Source of the DNA: Sulfitobacter delicatus
Lineage (GTDB): Bacteria; Pseudomonadota; Alphaproteobacteria; Rhodobacterales; Rhodobacteraceae
Assembly: GCF_900102535.1 (NCBI RefSeq)
Contig: NZ_FNBP01000002.1
Coordinates: forward strand, 186,001-250,000
Length of the DNA: 64,000 nucleotides
Reading direction: 5' to 3'
The position numbers and the translations under genes were made by a program. Below, one piece after another: positions 1 to 9,972 of the stretch (positions within the stretch are counted from its first letter, which is position 1; the number at the start of each line of letters is the position of its first letter). The notes under the pieces were generated by a model, which was given only the letters and a program-made list of their open reading frames with translations, ran no database searches and was not told the origin of the DNA.

Positions 1-2
1 AA

Positions 3-338
3 TGGGCGCACCGCCGGATGTTGGCCCGGCATGAGGCGCGCAAGATTTTGATGGTGATATCTGACGGTGCCCCGGTGGATGACAGCACGTTGTCTGTAAA
101 CCCGGCGAATTATCTGGAGAAGCACCTGCGCGATGTGATCGCGATGGTTGAGAAACGTCGGGCGGTGGAACTGTTGGCAATTGGCATCGGTCATGACGTG
201 ACGCGCTATTACGACCGCGCTGTGACGATCACGGATGTGGACCAGCTTGCTGGCGCGATGACCGAGCAGTTGGCCGCGCTGTTTGACAGTGATCCGCGGA
301 AACGGGCGCGTGTCATGGGCATGCGTCGCGTTGGCTGA
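3..338 (+). CDS. cobT: Aerobic cobaltochelatase subunit CobT, C-terminal part (5' end outside window)
   Basis: The open frame runs in from the left edge (first full codon at 3) and ends with TGA at 336-338, so only the last ~111 residues are present. They form the C-terminal von Willebrand A domain of Cob[10 protein letters not shown], then a hydrophobic strand leading to [17 protein letters not shown], and the closing [18 protein letters not shown]. CobT works with CobS as the AAA+/VWA chaperone pair that drives CobN-dependent cobalt insertion into hydrogenobyrinic acid a,c-diamide in aerobic B12 synthesis. The family assignment rests on my recall of this conserved tail; cobS and the CobT N-terminus are not visible. 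The next gene starts 41 bases downstream with its own strong ribosome binding site. Confidence 0.88.
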   Translation, partial: WAHRRMLARHEARKILMVISDGAPVDDSTLSVNPANYLEKHLRDVIAMVEKRRAVELLAIGIGHDVTRYYDRAVTITDVDQLAGAMTEQLAALFDSDPRKRARVMGMRRVG

Positions 339-379
339 GCAGTCGGACGGTATTTGAAAAAGGATGAAGGAGGGGCTGC

Positions 380-2170
380 GTGTTCCAGAGTTTCGAGGTC
401 ACCGCGCGTCCGGAACAGGGGCCGCCGCGGCTGGCGGCGCTGCGGGCAGAGATGAGGCGCGCAGGGCTGGACGGGTTTCTGGTGCCGCGTGCGGATGCCC
501 ATCAGGGGGAGTATGTAGCAGCACGGGATGACCGATTGGCGTGGCTGACCGGGTTTACCGGCTCGGCGGGGTTTTGTGCGGTGCTGCAGGAGGCGGCGGG
601 CGTTTTTATCGATGGGCGCTATCGCACACAGGTTAAGGCGCAGGTAGCGCAGGAATTCACGCCCGTGCCTTGGCCTGAGGTTTCCTTGGCGGATTGGTTG
701 AAGGATCAGCTCCACCAAGGCGGTGTGGTGGGGTTTGATCCTTGGCTGCATACGCCGGGGCAACTGGCGAAGATTGAAGAGGGGCTGCAGGGTTCAGACA
801 TCACCTTGAAGCGTTCGGAAAATCTAGTCGACCGGATTTGGGCCGACCAGCCCCCTGCCCCGATGGGCGAGGCGCAGGTGCATCCGATTGCATTTGCGGG
901 GGAAAGCCACGACGACAAGCGTAAGCGCTTGGCGGAAACCCTGCGAGAGGCGGGGCAGAAGGCCGCGCTGATTACCCTGCCCGACAGCCATAACTGGCTT
1001 TTGAACATCCGTGGACAGGATATCCCGCGCAACCCGGTGGCGCATGGCTTTGCGGTTCTGCACGACGACGGGCGGGTGGATCTGTTCATGTCGGCCGCCA
1101 AGCTCGCTGAAGTTCAAGGGCATCTGGGCGAAGAGGTCACGCAGCTGGAGCCGGACACCCTGCCGGACTACCTCGAACAGCTAGAGGGCCTGGTTCGGTT
1201 GGACCAACAGACCGCCCCCGTGGCCCTGGCGGATATCCTCGGGGAGCGGGCCGTTTGGGGCGAAGACCCCTGTGCCCTCCCAAAGGCCTGCAAGAATGAT
1301 GCGGAGATCGCCGGGGCCGCGGAAGCGCATCTGCGAGACGGGGCGGCGGTAGTCGAACAGCTTGCTTGGCTCGACGCGCAACCGCCGGGGAGCCTGACTG
1401 AAACGCAGGTCGTGCAGCACCTCGAAGAGTTGCGGCGTCGGGATGAATCCCTGCGCGACATCAGTTTTGAGACCATTGCCGGGACCGGCCCTAATGGGGC
1501 GATCATGCATTACCGGGTGACCGAGGAAACCGACAGTGTTTTGCAGGACGGTCATCTGCTCGTGCTCGACAGTGGCGGGCAATATCTCGACGGCACCACA
1601 GATATCACCCGCACCGTCGCAATCGGCACCCCTTCTCCGGAAGCGCGGGCGGCCTTTACGCGGGTTCTTTCTGGCATGATCGCCATGAGCCGGCTGCGCT
1701 GGCCCAAGGGGTTGGCCGGGCGAGATATCGAGATGCTGGGCCGTCTGCCACTGTGGATGGCGGGACAGGATTTTGATCACGGGTTGGGGCATGGTGTCGG
1801 GGCCTATCTTTCGGTCCATGAGGGTCCGCAGCGGCTGAGCCGGATGAGCATGGTGCCGCTGCAGCCGGGCATGATCCTGAGCAATGAGCCGGGGTATTAC
1901 CGCGAGGGGTCTTTTGGCATCCGCATTGAGAACCTCCTAGTCGTGCAAGAAGCGCCAGAGGTACCCGGCGGTGATGCGCATCGCGAGATGCTTAACTGGC
2001 GCACGCTGACGCTCGCGCCGATTGACCGGCGGCTGATTGATGTAGCGTCCCTGGCGCCTGAAGCGCGTGACTGGCTCAATGCCTATCACCGCGACGTTGC
2101 GGAAAAGATCGGCCCGCGGGTATCCCCTGCCGCGAAACTGTGGTTGGATGCAGCTACGGCGCCGCTATGA
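380..2170 (+). CDS. Aminopeptidase P family protein (M24B metallopeptidase)
   Basis: A 596-residue cytoplasmic Xaa-Pro aminopeptidase of the long three-domain form, which removes N-terminal residues that precede proline. Two creatinase-like N-terminal domains (about 15-150 and 175-310) precede the pita-bread catalytic domain. The five metal ligands are recognisable: D397 (LVLDSGG), D408 (TTDITRT), H471 (second His of HGLGHGVG), E503 (NEPGYY) and E517 (GIRIENL). The GTG start at 380 is chosen because AAGGAGGGG lies just upstream and the protein then opens as MFQSFEVTARPEQGPPR. No signal peptide. The following DUF427 gene starts 34 bases downstream and may be co-transcribed. Substrate specificity cannot be read from sequence. 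Confidence 0.93.
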   Translation: MFQSFEVTARPEQGPPRLAALRAEMRRAGLDGFLVPRADAHQGEYVAARDDRLAWLTGFTGSAGFCAVLQEAAGVFIDGRYRTQVKAQVAQEFTPVPWPEVSLADWLKDQLHQGGVVGFDPWLHTPGQLAKIEEGLQGSDITLKRSENLVDRIWADQPPAPMGEAQVHPIAFAGESHDDKRKRLAETLREAGQKAALITLPDSHNWLLNIRGQDIPRNPVAHGFAVLHDDGRVDLFMSAAKLAEVQGHLGEEVTQLEPDTLPDYLEQLEGLVRLDQQTAPVALADILGERAVWGEDPCALPKACKNDAEIAGAAEAHLRDGAAVVEQLAWLDAQPPGSLTETQVVQHLEELRRRDESLRDISFETIAGTGPNGAIMHYRVTEETDSVLQDGHLLVLDSGGQYLDGTTDITRTVAIGTPSPEARAAFTRVLSGMIAMSRLRWPKGLAGRDIEMLGRLPLWMAGQDFDHGLGHGVGAYLSVHEGPQRLSRMSMVPLQPGMILSNEPGYYREGSFGIRIENLLVVQEAPEVPGGDAHREMLNWRTLTLAPIDRRLIDVASLAPEARDWLNAYHRDVAEKIGPRVSPAAKLWLDAATAPL

Positions 2171-2204
2171 GCGTCTGATTTCAACAAATCAGGGGAGATG
2201 CGGC

Positions 2205-2549
2205 ATGGCCGACCATATCAAGATCACAGCGGCACAGGGCACATGGGTGGTGCGCGCAGGCGGCGCGGTTCTGGGCGAGTCGACCAATGCGCTGGAACTG
2301 CGCGAAGGGGACTACCCGCCGGTCATCTATTTCCCGCGCGGTGATATTGCCATGGCCTTCCTCGACGCCTCTGACAAAACGACCCATTGCCCGCATAAGG
2401 GCGATGCGACCTATTTTTCGGTCGTGACCAAGAGCCGCACGTTGCAGGACGCGGTCTGGTCCTATGAGGATCCGAAAGAGGATGTGGCTGAGATTAAGGG
2501 CCACCTCGCCTTTGATCCGCGCGAAGAGATTGCCATCGAGCGGGTCTAA
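2205..2549 (+). CDS. DUF427 domain protein
   Basis: A 114-residue soluble protein starting MADHIKITAAQGTWVVR. The ATG at 2205 is preferred over the longer frame because AGGGGAG precedes it and the DUF427 fold begins there. Features typical of DUF427 are the central VIYFPRGDIAM strand-turn and the KTTHCPHKGDATYFSV segment, with conserved His and Cys, followed by a short helix. The family is a small beta barrel of unknown biochemical role. It follows the aminopeptidase gene closely and converges on the CLC channel gene, whose stop lies only six bases away; no terminator is visible between them. Confidence 0.85.
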   Translation: MADHIKITAAQGTWVVRAGGAVLGESTNALELREGDYPPVIYFPRGDIAMAFLDASDKTTHCPHKGDATYFSVVTKSRTLQDAVWSYEDPKEDVAEIKGHLAFDPREEIAIERV

Positions 2550-2555
2550 CCCCGT

Positions 2556-4241
2556 TTAGGAATGTTCCTCGGCCGCCGTCGCTGCCAATGCGCGGTTATA
2601 GGCTTTGAGCGCATCGACATGGAACAATGCGCCGAGCAATTCGGGCGGCGCATTGGCGCTGAGCGTCACCACGGGGATAAAGTTCTTTTCTGTCTGCTCA
2701 AACATCGGCAGCGCGGCCTCTAGCGTGGCGGCGCCGTCGATATAGGTGCCTTGGTCGATCAATTCCCAGCAGGCCTCCTCGGGGGCGGCATCGGCATCAT
2801 CGGGGCGCCGCATGATGCGGGCGACCATGAACATTGACAGCAGATAAGCCTGCGGCCCGGCGGCGAGATGCACACCGCGCCGCTCCATCTGGGTGAGGAA
2901 GAAGGACCGGTCCACCAGCCGTGAGGCGAGTGCGGTGGACATGCTGACGGCCACCATAACCGCAAGGCCGGTTTGCCAGTCGCCTGTCATCTCGAACACG
3001 ATCAACGTGGTGGAAATCGGCGCACCCAGCACGGCAGCAGCCACCGCCCCCATACCCGCCAGCGCATAAAGCGAGGACGAGCCGGAAACCTCGGGGAAGA
3101 CGCCGGTAGCGATCAGGCCAAAAGCCAAGCCGGTGAGAGCGCCGACCATAAGCGAAGGGGAAAACACCCCGCCGCCCATGCGTCCGCCCAAGGTGATTGC
3201 CACTGCGGCCACTTTGAGAGCCGTAAACACGATGGCCTCATGCAAGACCAACTCGCCGGTGAGCGCCATCGACGTCGTCTCATAGCCGACCCCGATGATA
3301 TGCGGGAACCAGAGCGCGATCACGCCCAGCACCGCCCCCGCAACCGCAGGGCGCAACCAGCGGGCCAGACCTGTGCGCGCTTGCAGGTAGTTGCCGAAAT
3401 CCTCAGCCCAGAAGATCGCGCGCATCAGCACAACCGAGACGACCCCGCAGGTCAGGCCAAGCAGGAGGAAGGCGGGCAGTTCGACATAGAATTGCACATC
3501 GCCAAGGCTCGGCAGGACGAACTCGGTCAATCCGCCGAACTCCAGCCGATTGATAACCGTGCCTGCGGCAGAGGCGATGACGATGGGCGCGAAGGCGTGA
3601 ACGGCGAAATGGCGTAGCACCACTTCGAGGGCAAAGAGCGCGCCGGCAATCGGTGCGTTAAAGCTAGCTGAGACAGCGGCGGCCACAGCGCAGCCAAGCA
3701 GGTCGCGCCCGGTGATGCCATCGGCATTCATCAAGCGGCTGACCTTGGTCGAGATCACAGCGGCCAGGTGCACCACCGGCCCTTCCCGGCCCGAAGAGCC
3801 GCCGGTGGATAGGGTAATCAACGAGGCCAGTGCCGAGGCCACCCCGGCGCGGGTTTCGACCCGGCCATCGTGCATGGCAGCGCCGAGGATCACGTCACCC
3901 ACCGTTCGCGCGCGCCCGTCATTGGTAAAACGGTGCAGGATCAGACCGACCAGCAGCCCTCCTATGGTGGGGATCAGAACAACCCAATACCACGGCAGAC
4001 CGGCCAGAAAACTGTGCAGGAATTGCACATCGTCGGTGCCGTAGAGCGTGGCCTGTAGCCAGTTAATGCCCTTGCGGAAAAAGAGCGCCGCGAAGCCCGC
4101 AGCAATGCCCACGAGCAAAGCGATGAACCAGAACGTGATCTTGCCCGGCCCTTGGGTGCGCAGAATATGCCAACCCCGTTTGCAGCCGCCAAGCGCCTGA
4201 TCAAACTGTTGCGAAAAGAAAGGCTTATCTGACGGGGGCAT
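2556..4241 (-). CDS. CLC-family chloride channel or Cl-/H+ antiporter
   Basis: A 561-residue inner-membrane protein with the CLC core. The selectivity-filter motif GSSGREGP is at residues 148-155, with gating glutamate E153, and the second anion-binding loop is GGRMGGGVFSP. Many hydrophobic helices follow an amphipathic N-terminal helix. The last ~110 residues after the membrane core (from about 450) hold only a partial CBS-like region (ELIDQGTYIDGAATLEAALPMF), so it is closer to the CBS-bearing bacterial CLC proteins than to ClcA of E. coli. Transport of chloride, possibly coupled to protons, is the family role; channel versus exchanger cannot be settled. Transcribed from its own start downstream of recN and convergent with the DUF427 gene. 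Confidence 0.9.
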   Translation of the reverse strand: MPPSDKPFFSQQFDQALGGCKRGWHILRTQGPGKITFWFIALLVGIAAGFAALFFRKGINWLQATLYGTDDVQFLHSFLAGLPWYWVVLIPTIGGLLVGLILHRFTNDGRARTVGDVILGAAMHDGRVETRAGVASALASLITLSTGGSSGREGPVVHLAAVISTKVSRLMNADGITGRDLLGCAVAAAVSASFNAPIAGALFALEVVLRHFAVHAFAPIVIASAAGTVINRLEFGGLTEFVLPSLGDVQFYVELPAFLLLGLTCGVVSVVLMRAIFWAEDFGNYLQARTGLARWLRPAVAGAVLGVIALWFPHIIGVGYETTSMALTGELVLHEAIVFTALKVAAVAITLGGRMGGGVFSPSLMVGALTGLAFGLIATGVFPEVSGSSSLYALAGMGAVAAAVLGAPISTTLIVFEMTGDWQTGLAVMVAVSMSTALASRLVDRSFFLTQMERRGVHLAAGPQAYLLSMFMVARIMRRPDDADAAPEEACWELIDQGTYIDGAATLEAALPMFEQTEKNFIPVVTLSANAPPELLGALFHVDALKAYNRALAATAAEEHS

Positions 4242-4303
4242 GGGCTTTGACCAAAGGGAACCCTTCCTGTCTAGGCCAAGCTGATCCGAGGTAAAACCGT
4301 CAT

Positions 4304-5974
4304 TTAAGAAGTCGTCGCTGCCTGTTGCCCTTCCAGCAGCGCTTTGGCTGCAGCGCGGGCGGCGTCGGTGATCGTATCGCCTGCCAGCATCCGCGCCACT
4401 TCGTCGACGCGTTCTTCCGGGGCCAGCGGGGTGACGGTTGAGGTCGTCATCCCCTTGGTGACCGACTTTGCCACGCGCCAGTGATGCGCGCCGAGGGCGG
4501 CCACTTGCGGCGAATGGGTTACGACCAGCACCTGCCCGTCTGCCGCCAGCGCCTTGAGCCGACGTCCGACAGCATCGGCAGTGGCACCACCGACGCCGCG
4601 GTCGATCTCGTCAAAGATCAGCGTCAGGCCGGACTGGCTTTGTGTCAGACAGACCTTGAGCGCCAAAAGAAAACGGCTCAATTCCCCGCCCGAGGCAATC
4701 TTGCCCAAAGGGCCAGCAGGGGCGCCGGGGTTGGTGGCCACGGTAAAGGACACCGCATCGCGCCCCTCGGGGCCTGCGACTTCGTCGGTGATTTGTGTGA
4801 CGAAGACCGCCCGCTCCATCTTGAGCGGGGCGAGTTCTGCCGCAACGGCCTTGTCGAGCTTGGCCGCTGCCTTACGCCGCTTCTCTGACAGGGCCGTGGC
4901 CCGCGCGTCGTATAGCGCTTCAGCATCGCGCACCGCTTGCTCTAGCCCCGCCTGCGCTGCCTCGCCCGCGTCCAGCGCGTCCAGTTTGGCACGCAGCGTA
5001 TCTGCAAAACCTGCCAGTTCATCCGGCTGCACATCATGCTTGCGCGCAAGCCCCCGGATGGCAAAGAGGCGCTCTTCGCAGGCTTCTAACTCGTAAGGAT
5101 CAAAGGACATCCCGTCGATCGCATCGGCGACGCCAGACATTGCCTCGTCCAGTTCGACCATCGCGCGGTTCAGTGCGGCCATCGGCTCTTCCAACGTGCC
5201 TTCGGCCTTGTCGGCCACGCCGTCGAGCCAGCGCAGCGCATCGCCAAGTGCTGTTTCCGCTCCGCCCTGCCCCAACAACTCATATGCGTTGACCACATCG
5301 CGGCGGATCTTCTCGGCTCCCTGCATCAGTCGACGGCGGGTGTCGAGCGTGGCTTCTTCGCCCTCTTCAGGGGCGAGCTTGTCCAGTTCCGCGACCGCAT
5401 GGCGCAGGAATTCTTCCTCGGCGGCAATCGCTTCGCGTTCAGCGGCAGCGGCCTGCGCCGCCTTGCGTGCCTTCGCGAGCGCAGACCACGCTTCACGGAC
5501 GCTTGCGATGGCTTTCTGATTGCCTGCGTAATCGTCCAGAATAGCGCGGTGGCCACGTGGGTTCAGCAGTCCACGGTCATCATGCTGGCCATGCAGTTCC
5601 ACCAAAGTCTCGGACAAGCGCCGCAGCACTTCGCCTGAGCAGCGACGGTCATTCACCCAAGCCGTCTTGCGCCCGTCAGCCGTGTTGATCCGGCGCAGGA
5701 TCAATTCATCCCCGCTGGGCAGCCCTGCCTCTTCTAACACCGCATTGGCCGGGTGGCCTTCGGGCAGGTCAAACCAAGCGGTGACCTCCCCCTGCGCGGC
5801 TCCTTGGCGCACCAGATCGGCGCGCCCGCGCCAACCCAGAACAAAGCCCAATGCATCCAGCAGGATAGACTTGCCCGCGCCGGTTTCCCCGGTCAACACG
5901 TTCAGCCCCGGCTGGAAGCCAAGCTCCAGCCGGTCGATGATAAGCATGTCCGAAATATCAAGTCCGCGGAGCAT
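4304..5974 (-). CDS. recN: DNA repair protein RecN
   Basis: A 556-residue SMC-like ATPase acting in recombinational repair of double-strand breaks. The N-terminal half has Walker A GETGAGKS (about 30-37), followed by two long coiled-coil arms rich in Ala, Glu and Arg (about 150-375). The C-terminal half has the signature ASGGELSRF, Walker B LIFDEIDRGVGG and the D/H-loop VLVVTHSPQVAA. The start matches the family's usual MLRGLDISDMLIIDRLEL opening. It lies 32 bases downstream of bamD on the same strand, so probably in the lpxC-bamD-recN unit. RecN is often SOS-induced, but I see no GTTC-N7-GTTC box directly upstream here. Confidence 0.97.
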   Translation of the reverse strand: MLRGLDISDMLIIDRLELGFQPGLNVLTGETGAGKSILLDALGFVLGWRGRADLVRQGAAQGEVTAWFDLPEGHPANAVLEEAGLPSGDELILRRINTADGRKTAWVNDRRCSGEVLRRLSETLVELHGQHDDRGLLNPRGHRAILDDYAGNQKAIASVREAWSALAKARKAAQAAAAEREAIAAEEEFLRHAVAELDKLAPEEGEEATLDTRRRLMQGAEKIRRDVVNAYELLGQGGAETALGDALRWLDGVADKAEGTLEEPMAALNRAMVELDEAMSGVADAIDGMSFDPYELEACEERLFAIRGLARKHDVQPDELAGFADTLRAKLDALDAGEAAQAGLEQAVRDAEALYDARATALSEKRRKAAAKLDKAVAAELAPLKMERAVFVTQITDEVAGPEGRDAVSFTVATNPGAPAGPLGKIASGGELSRFLLALKVCLTQSQSGLTLIFDEIDRGVGGATADAVGRRLKALAADGQVLVVTHSPQVAALGAHHWRVAKSVTKGMTTSTVTPLAPEERVDEVARMLAGDTITDAARAAAKALLEGQQAATTS

Positions 5975-6006
5975 TCAAAACCGTCGAATGACCTGCGTCA
6001 TCCCCT

Positions 6007-6873
6007 TTAAAGCCACTCGCCCTTGATGGTCTGGCGATAGGCTGCCCCAAGCCAATTGTCCTTGTAGAACGCCGGCGCAAGGCCGCGGCCTGTGAGCAGC
6101 TTGTAGCTGTCCTCATACCATTCCGAGCCACGGTAGTTGTGGCCCAGAATTGCGCCCGCCGTCTGCGCCTCGTGGTTCAGACCGAGCGAGAGATAAGCTT
6201 CGACCAAACGGTGCAGCGCCTCTGCTGTGTGGGTCGTCGTCTGGAAATCCTCGACCACAACGCGGAAGCGGTTGATCGCGGCAGTATAGTGATCGCGACG
6301 CAGGTAGTAGCGACCGATCTCCATCTCTTTGCCCGCCAGATGGTCGAACGCGAGGTCGAACTTCAGGATCGCCGAGCGGGCATATTCGCTGTCAGGATAG
6401 CCTTCGATCACGCCACGCAGCGCTTGCAGCGCTTGGAAGGTCAGCCCTTGGTCGCGGCCCACTTCGTCAATCTGGTCGTAATAGCTCAGCGCCAGCAGAT
6501 ACTGTGCATAGGCGGCATCGTCATCGCCGGGATAGAAATCAATGAAACGCTGTGCGGCGGAGCGGCTGTTGGGGTAGTCCTGATCCTTGTGATAAGCAAA
6601 CGCCTGCATGATCAGCGCGCGTTTGGCCCATTCGGAATAAGGATAGAGCCGTTCGATCTCGGCAAAATAGGTCGCGGCTTCGCCGGGGTTGTTGCCGTTC
6701 AACTCATATTCGCCGCGCTCGAAAATCTGTTCGGCGGTATAGGTTTCGAGCGGGATTTCTTGCGGGTTAAAGAAACTGCCGTCCGAGCGGCCATCGCCAC
6801 CACCACAGGCTGCAAGAACAGCGACGAGGCCCAGTGCACCGATGACTCGCTTTCGCGAAACCGTTTCCGTCAT
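6007..6873 (-). CDS. bamD: Outer membrane assembly lipoprotein BamD
   Basis: A 288-residue lipoprotein of the BAM complex, which inserts beta-barrel proteins into the outer membrane. The ATG at 6873 is chosen over a longer frame because an AGGGG element precedes it and it gives a clean lipoprotein signal: positive MTETVSRKR, a hydrophobic stretch and lipobox LAAC with Cys23. The mature part has the five TPR-like repeats of BamD (for example AEQIFERGEYELNGNNPGEA, IDFYPGDDDAAYAQYLLALS and YLRRDHYTAAINRF). It lies between lpxC and recN, the standard alphaproteobacterial order. It is essential in relatives. Confidence 0.95.
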   Translation of the reverse strand: MTETVSRKRVIGALGLVAVLAACGGGDGRSDGSFFNPQEIPLETYTAEQIFERGEYELNGNNPGEAATYFAEIERLYPYSEWAKRALIMQAFAYHKDQDYPNSRSAAQRFIDFYPGDDDAAYAQYLLALSYYDQIDEVGRDQGLTFQALQALRGVIEGYPDSEYARSAILKFDLAFDHLAGKEMEIGRYYLRRDHYTAAINRFRVVVEDFQTTTHTAEALHRLVEAYLSLGLNHEAQTAGAILGHNYRGSEWYEDSYKLLTGRGLAPAFYKDNWLGAAYRQTIKGEWL

Positions 6874-7085
6874 GCCTGCACCCCTTGCATCGTCGAACCC
6901 ATGGTCAAAGACCCTCTTGCGCATGTGACTAGCACATTAATATGCCATGCAAAACGCTCATTCCGCCCCCGCCATTCGGCAGTCGCGCAAAAGCGGCGCC
7001 CAGTGTCAGGCTTGTCACTTCGCATTAAGGAATACAAGGCATTGGCAGGGCGTTCAATGGCACATCGCACTGCGCAAAACGCCGT

Positions 7086-8042
7086 TTAGGCCACGGCGGG
7101 AATTTCGTCCCAAACCAACCCGAAGCCCGGCAGACGTTCGGCCTGCGCAGCGTCGCACGTGACCAGACGCACGGCATCGGGCGTGGCAAAAAGCGCCCGC
7201 AGCAATGTGTTGGTCAGCGAGTGACCCGCACGGGTGCCTTTGTAATGGCCCAGCAAGGGTGCGCCGGCCAGCGCCAGATCACCCAGAGCATCCAGCATCT
7301 TGTGACGCACAGGCTCATCCGCATGGCGTAGACCGCCGGGGCTAAGCACTTCGTCACCATCAAAGACCACGGCGTTTTCACCCGGCGCACCGCCAAGGGC
7401 AAGCCCGTTGGCCTGCATGGCTTCCACATCGGCCTGACGGCAGAAGGTCCGGCTGTCGCAAAGTTCGCGGGCAAAGGAGCCGTTATTCATGGTCAGCGAT
7501 TTGCGCTGCTGGCCGATGGCCGCATCTGTAAAGTCGATCTCGAAATCAATGCGCAGCGTGTCCGCGGGAGAGATCGTCGCAGTGGCGTCGCCGTCCTGAA
7601 CGGTCACGGTCTTGAGCACTTCGAAAGCCATGACCGGGGCCGCCAACTGGCGAATGCCACGCTGCATAATGCCACGTACGAAGGGTACGGAGGAACCGTC
7701 GAGGATCGGCACTTCGGGGCCGTCGATCTCAACCAATACGTTGTGAATGCCGCACCCTGCCAGCGCCGCCATCAGGTGCTCCACGGTGGAGACCGACAGG
7801 CCAGTGCGGTTTTCGAGTTTGGTGCAAAGCGGCGAACGGTTCACCGCATCCCAACGGGCGGGGATCAGACGGTCACCAACGGCGACGTCGCTGCGGGAGA
7901 ACCAGATGCCGTGATGTGCAGAGGCCGGGCGCAGGGTCACAGTTGCAGGCAGACCGGAGTGCAGGCCTGTGCCACTGAAGCTGATCGCTGATTTGATTGT
8001 TGTCTGCACCGGGGCATCCTCAAGTTTGTCGTACATCTGCAT
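7086..8042 (-). CDS. lpxC: UDP-3-O-acyl-N-acetylglucosamine deacetylase LpxC
   Basis: A 318-residue zinc deacetylase catalysing the committed step of lipid A synthesis. The expected residues are present: E88-H89 in the STVEHLMAAL helix, H247 and D251 in RHKMLDALGDL, and the catalytic His274 in TRAGHSLTN. Length is usual for the family. The start could be ATG 8042 or ATG 8036 (MQM opening); neither has a strong ribosome binding site. It is separated from ftsZ by a strong terminator (8173-8198) and so needs its own promoter in the 130-base gap. A 212-base gap separates it from bamD. Confidence 0.96.
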   Translation of the reverse strand: MQMYDKLEDAPVQTTIKSAISFSGTGLHSGLPATVTLRPASAHHGIWFSRSDVAVGDRLIPARWDAVNRSPLCTKLENRTGLSVSTVEHLMAALAGCGIHNVLVEIDGPEVPILDGSSVPFVRGIMQRGIRQLAAPVMAFEVLKTVTVQDGDATATISPADTLRIDFEIDFTDAAIGQQRKSLTMNNGSFARELCDSRTFCRQADVEAMQANGLALGGAPGENAVVFDGDEVLSPGGLRHADEPVRHKMLDALGDLALAGAPLLGHYKGTRAGHSLTNTLLRALFATPDAVRLVTCDAAQAERLPGFGLVWDEIPAVA

Positions 8043-8172
8043 GTATCTTGAACTCTGAAGTACTGCGCAGGTTCGGTTTGCTCAACTCAATCTTTGTAAC
8101 CGTCTGAAACATGGCTGCAACATTTGGGCACAGCAACGCCTACCCCTTCGTAACCCATTATTTCAAAACGAA

Positions 8173-8198
8173 AAAGGGCCACCCGAAGGTGGCCCTTT
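8173..8198 (-). terminator. Rho-independent terminator after ftsZ
   Basis: Read on the minus strand this is AAAGGGCCACC, a TTCG tetraloop, and GGTGGCCCTTT: a perfect 11-bp stem followed by TTCGTTTTG. It lies 20 bases past the ftsZ stop codon and ends the dcw transcript before lpxC. Confidence 0.93.
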
Positions 8199-8218
8199 CC
8201 GTGATTATCGTGATCGAA

Positions 8219-9826
8219 TTAATTCGCCTGACGGCGCAGGAACGCGGGGATTTCGATGCGTTCTTGATCCGGGTCGTTGCTCTCTTGCGGCTGCGGCGCT
8301 GCAGCAGAGGCACGAGTCTGAACCGGCGGTTGCTGGCGCGCAGGACGGGCCTGTGCTTCGCCTTCGCCGTGGCCGGTCATCCGGTTGATCAGGGAGTTGA
8401 TGCCGAAGCGACCTTTGTCGCCCTGCTCACCCTGTTGCGACTGCTGCTGCTGAGCGTGACGCTCGGGTGCGGCTTTCTGTGCAGCGGCGCGCAGACGGGC
8501 CAGAGCTTCGGGCGACGGCGTGCCGGGAGTCGGCGCACGCGGTGCAACGAATGTCTCAGGCTCGGCTTCGATGGCTTGCTCCTGGCGCGGCTCGAAAGCG
8601 GCAACTTCGGGCTGGTAGGCCGGTGCGGGCAGACCGTCGTCATCTTCGACAACGTTCTCTTCCTCGTAGCGGTCTTCCTGACGCTCGTTCTGCTGCAGGT
8701 CTTGGAACAGGGGAGCCTGCTCGACTTCCTGTTTCATCTCGGCGGCAACGGGCGCAGGCGCCTGTGCTGCGGAGACCGGAGCGACATCCTCAACCGAAAC
8801 ATTCTGGCGCAGCGGCTGGCTCATGGAGCGGCGGGGTACCGGGATTTCCGAGTTCACATCGGTGGCGTCGATGCCGGTGGCGACAACGCTGACGCGCATC
8901 AGGCCGCCCAGAGCTTCGTCCAGCGTGGAACCGACGATGATGTTCGCCTCTGGATCCACTTCCTCGCGGATGCGGTTGGCGGCTTCGTCCAGTTCGAAGA
9001 GGGTAAGGTCGTGACCACCGGTGATGTTGATGAGAACACCTTTGGCGCCGCGCAGGCTGATTTCGTCCAGCAGCGGGTTGGCGATGGCTTTCTCGGCAGC
9101 CTGGATGGCGCGATCTTCGCCCTCGGCCTCGCCTGTGCCCATCATCGCTTTGCCCATCTCGTCCATCACGGCGCGAACGTCAGCAAAGTCGAGGTTGATG
9201 AGACCCGGACGGACCATCAGGTCAGTCACGCCCTTCACACCTTGGTACAGCACGTCGTCGGCCATCGAGAAGGCTTCGGTAAAGGTGGTCTTTTCATTGG
9301 CCAGACGGAAGAGGTTCTGGTTAGGAATGATGATCAGCGTGTCGACGACCTTTTGCAGCGTCTCGACGCCGTCCTCGGCCTGACGCATGCGCTTGGCGCC
9401 TTCGAACTGGAAGGGCTTGGTCACGACGCCGACGGTCAGCACGCCCAGCTCACGCGCGGCCTGCGCGATGATCGGGGCCGCACCGGTGCCGGTGCCGCCG
9501 CCCATGCCGGCGGTGATGAAGCACATATGCGCGCCGGCAAGGTGGTCGACGATCTGCTCGATGCTCTCTTCAGCCGCTGCAGCGCCAACGGAGGCACGGG
9601 CGCCCGCGCCCAGACCTTCGGTGACCTTGATGCCCAGCTGAACGCGGTTCTCGGCCTGCGCTTGCTGCAGGGCCTGAGCGTCGGTGTTCGCCACAACGAA
9701 ATCAACGCCATCCAGCTGCTTTTCGATCATGTTGTTGACCGCGTTGCCGCCAGCACCACCAACACCGAAGACGGTGATACGGGGTTTCAGATCATCTTGT
9801 CCTGGCATTGAAAGGTTGAGTGTCAT
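8219..9826 (-). CDS. ftsZ: Cell division GTPase FtsZ
   Basis: A 535-residue tubulin-like GTPase that builds the Z ring. The G1 loop ([13 protein letters not shown], 19-31), the tubulin signature [10 protein letters not shown] (109-118) and the T7 loop [11 protein letters not shown] are intact. The conserved C-terminal peptide that docks FtsA is [10 protein letters not shown] at the extreme end. Between the GTPase core (to about 330) and this peptide lies a ~190-residue linker rich in Gln, Glu, Ala and Pro, which is long, as in other alphaproteobacteria. It is last in the dcw cluster. A 174-base gap before it could hold a private promoter and contains an inverted repeat at 9973-9995. Confidence 0.99.
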   Translation of the reverse strand: MTLNLSMPGQDDLKPRITVFGVGGAGGNAVNNMIEKQLDGVDFVVANTDAQALQQAQAENRVQLGIKVTEGLGAGARASVGAAAAEESIEQIVDHLAGAHMCFITAGMGGGTGTGAAPIIAQAARELGVLTVGVVTKPFQFEGAKRMRQAEDGVETLQKVVDTLIIIPNQNLFRLANEKTTFTEAFSMADDVLYQGVKGVTDLMVRPGLINLDFADVRAVMDEMGKAMMGTGEAEGEDRAIQAAEKAIANPLLDEISLRGAKGVLINITGGHDLTLFELDEAANRIREEVDPEANIIVGSTLDEALGGLMRVSVVATGIDATDVNSEIPVPRRSMSQPLRQNVSVEDVAPVSAAQAPAPVAAEMKQEVEQAPLFQDLQQNERQEDRYEEENVVEDDDGLPAPAYQPEVAAFEPRQEQAIEAEPETFVAPRAPTPGTPSPEALARLRAAAQKAAPERHAQQQQSQQGEQGDKGRFGINSLINRMTGHGEGEAQARPARQQPPVQTRASAAAPQPQESNDPDQERIEIPAFLRRQAN

Positions 9827-9972
9827 GTGCTGTCCGCCTGTACAGTTGTCCGCGTTCTGCGGGGAGTTTTTCGACCAAATTTACCCGACCCTATCGGCAT
9901 AGGGCCGGATCGTCACCTAAAAAACGTCTTTTTAACGCTAAATATGGGCAAAAACTTGCCGGTCGCCGCCTC

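Noticed and set aside
8111..9811. 566-codon plus-strand open frame
   Set aside because: Antisense to ftsZ; arises from GC-rich codon bias and has no family features.
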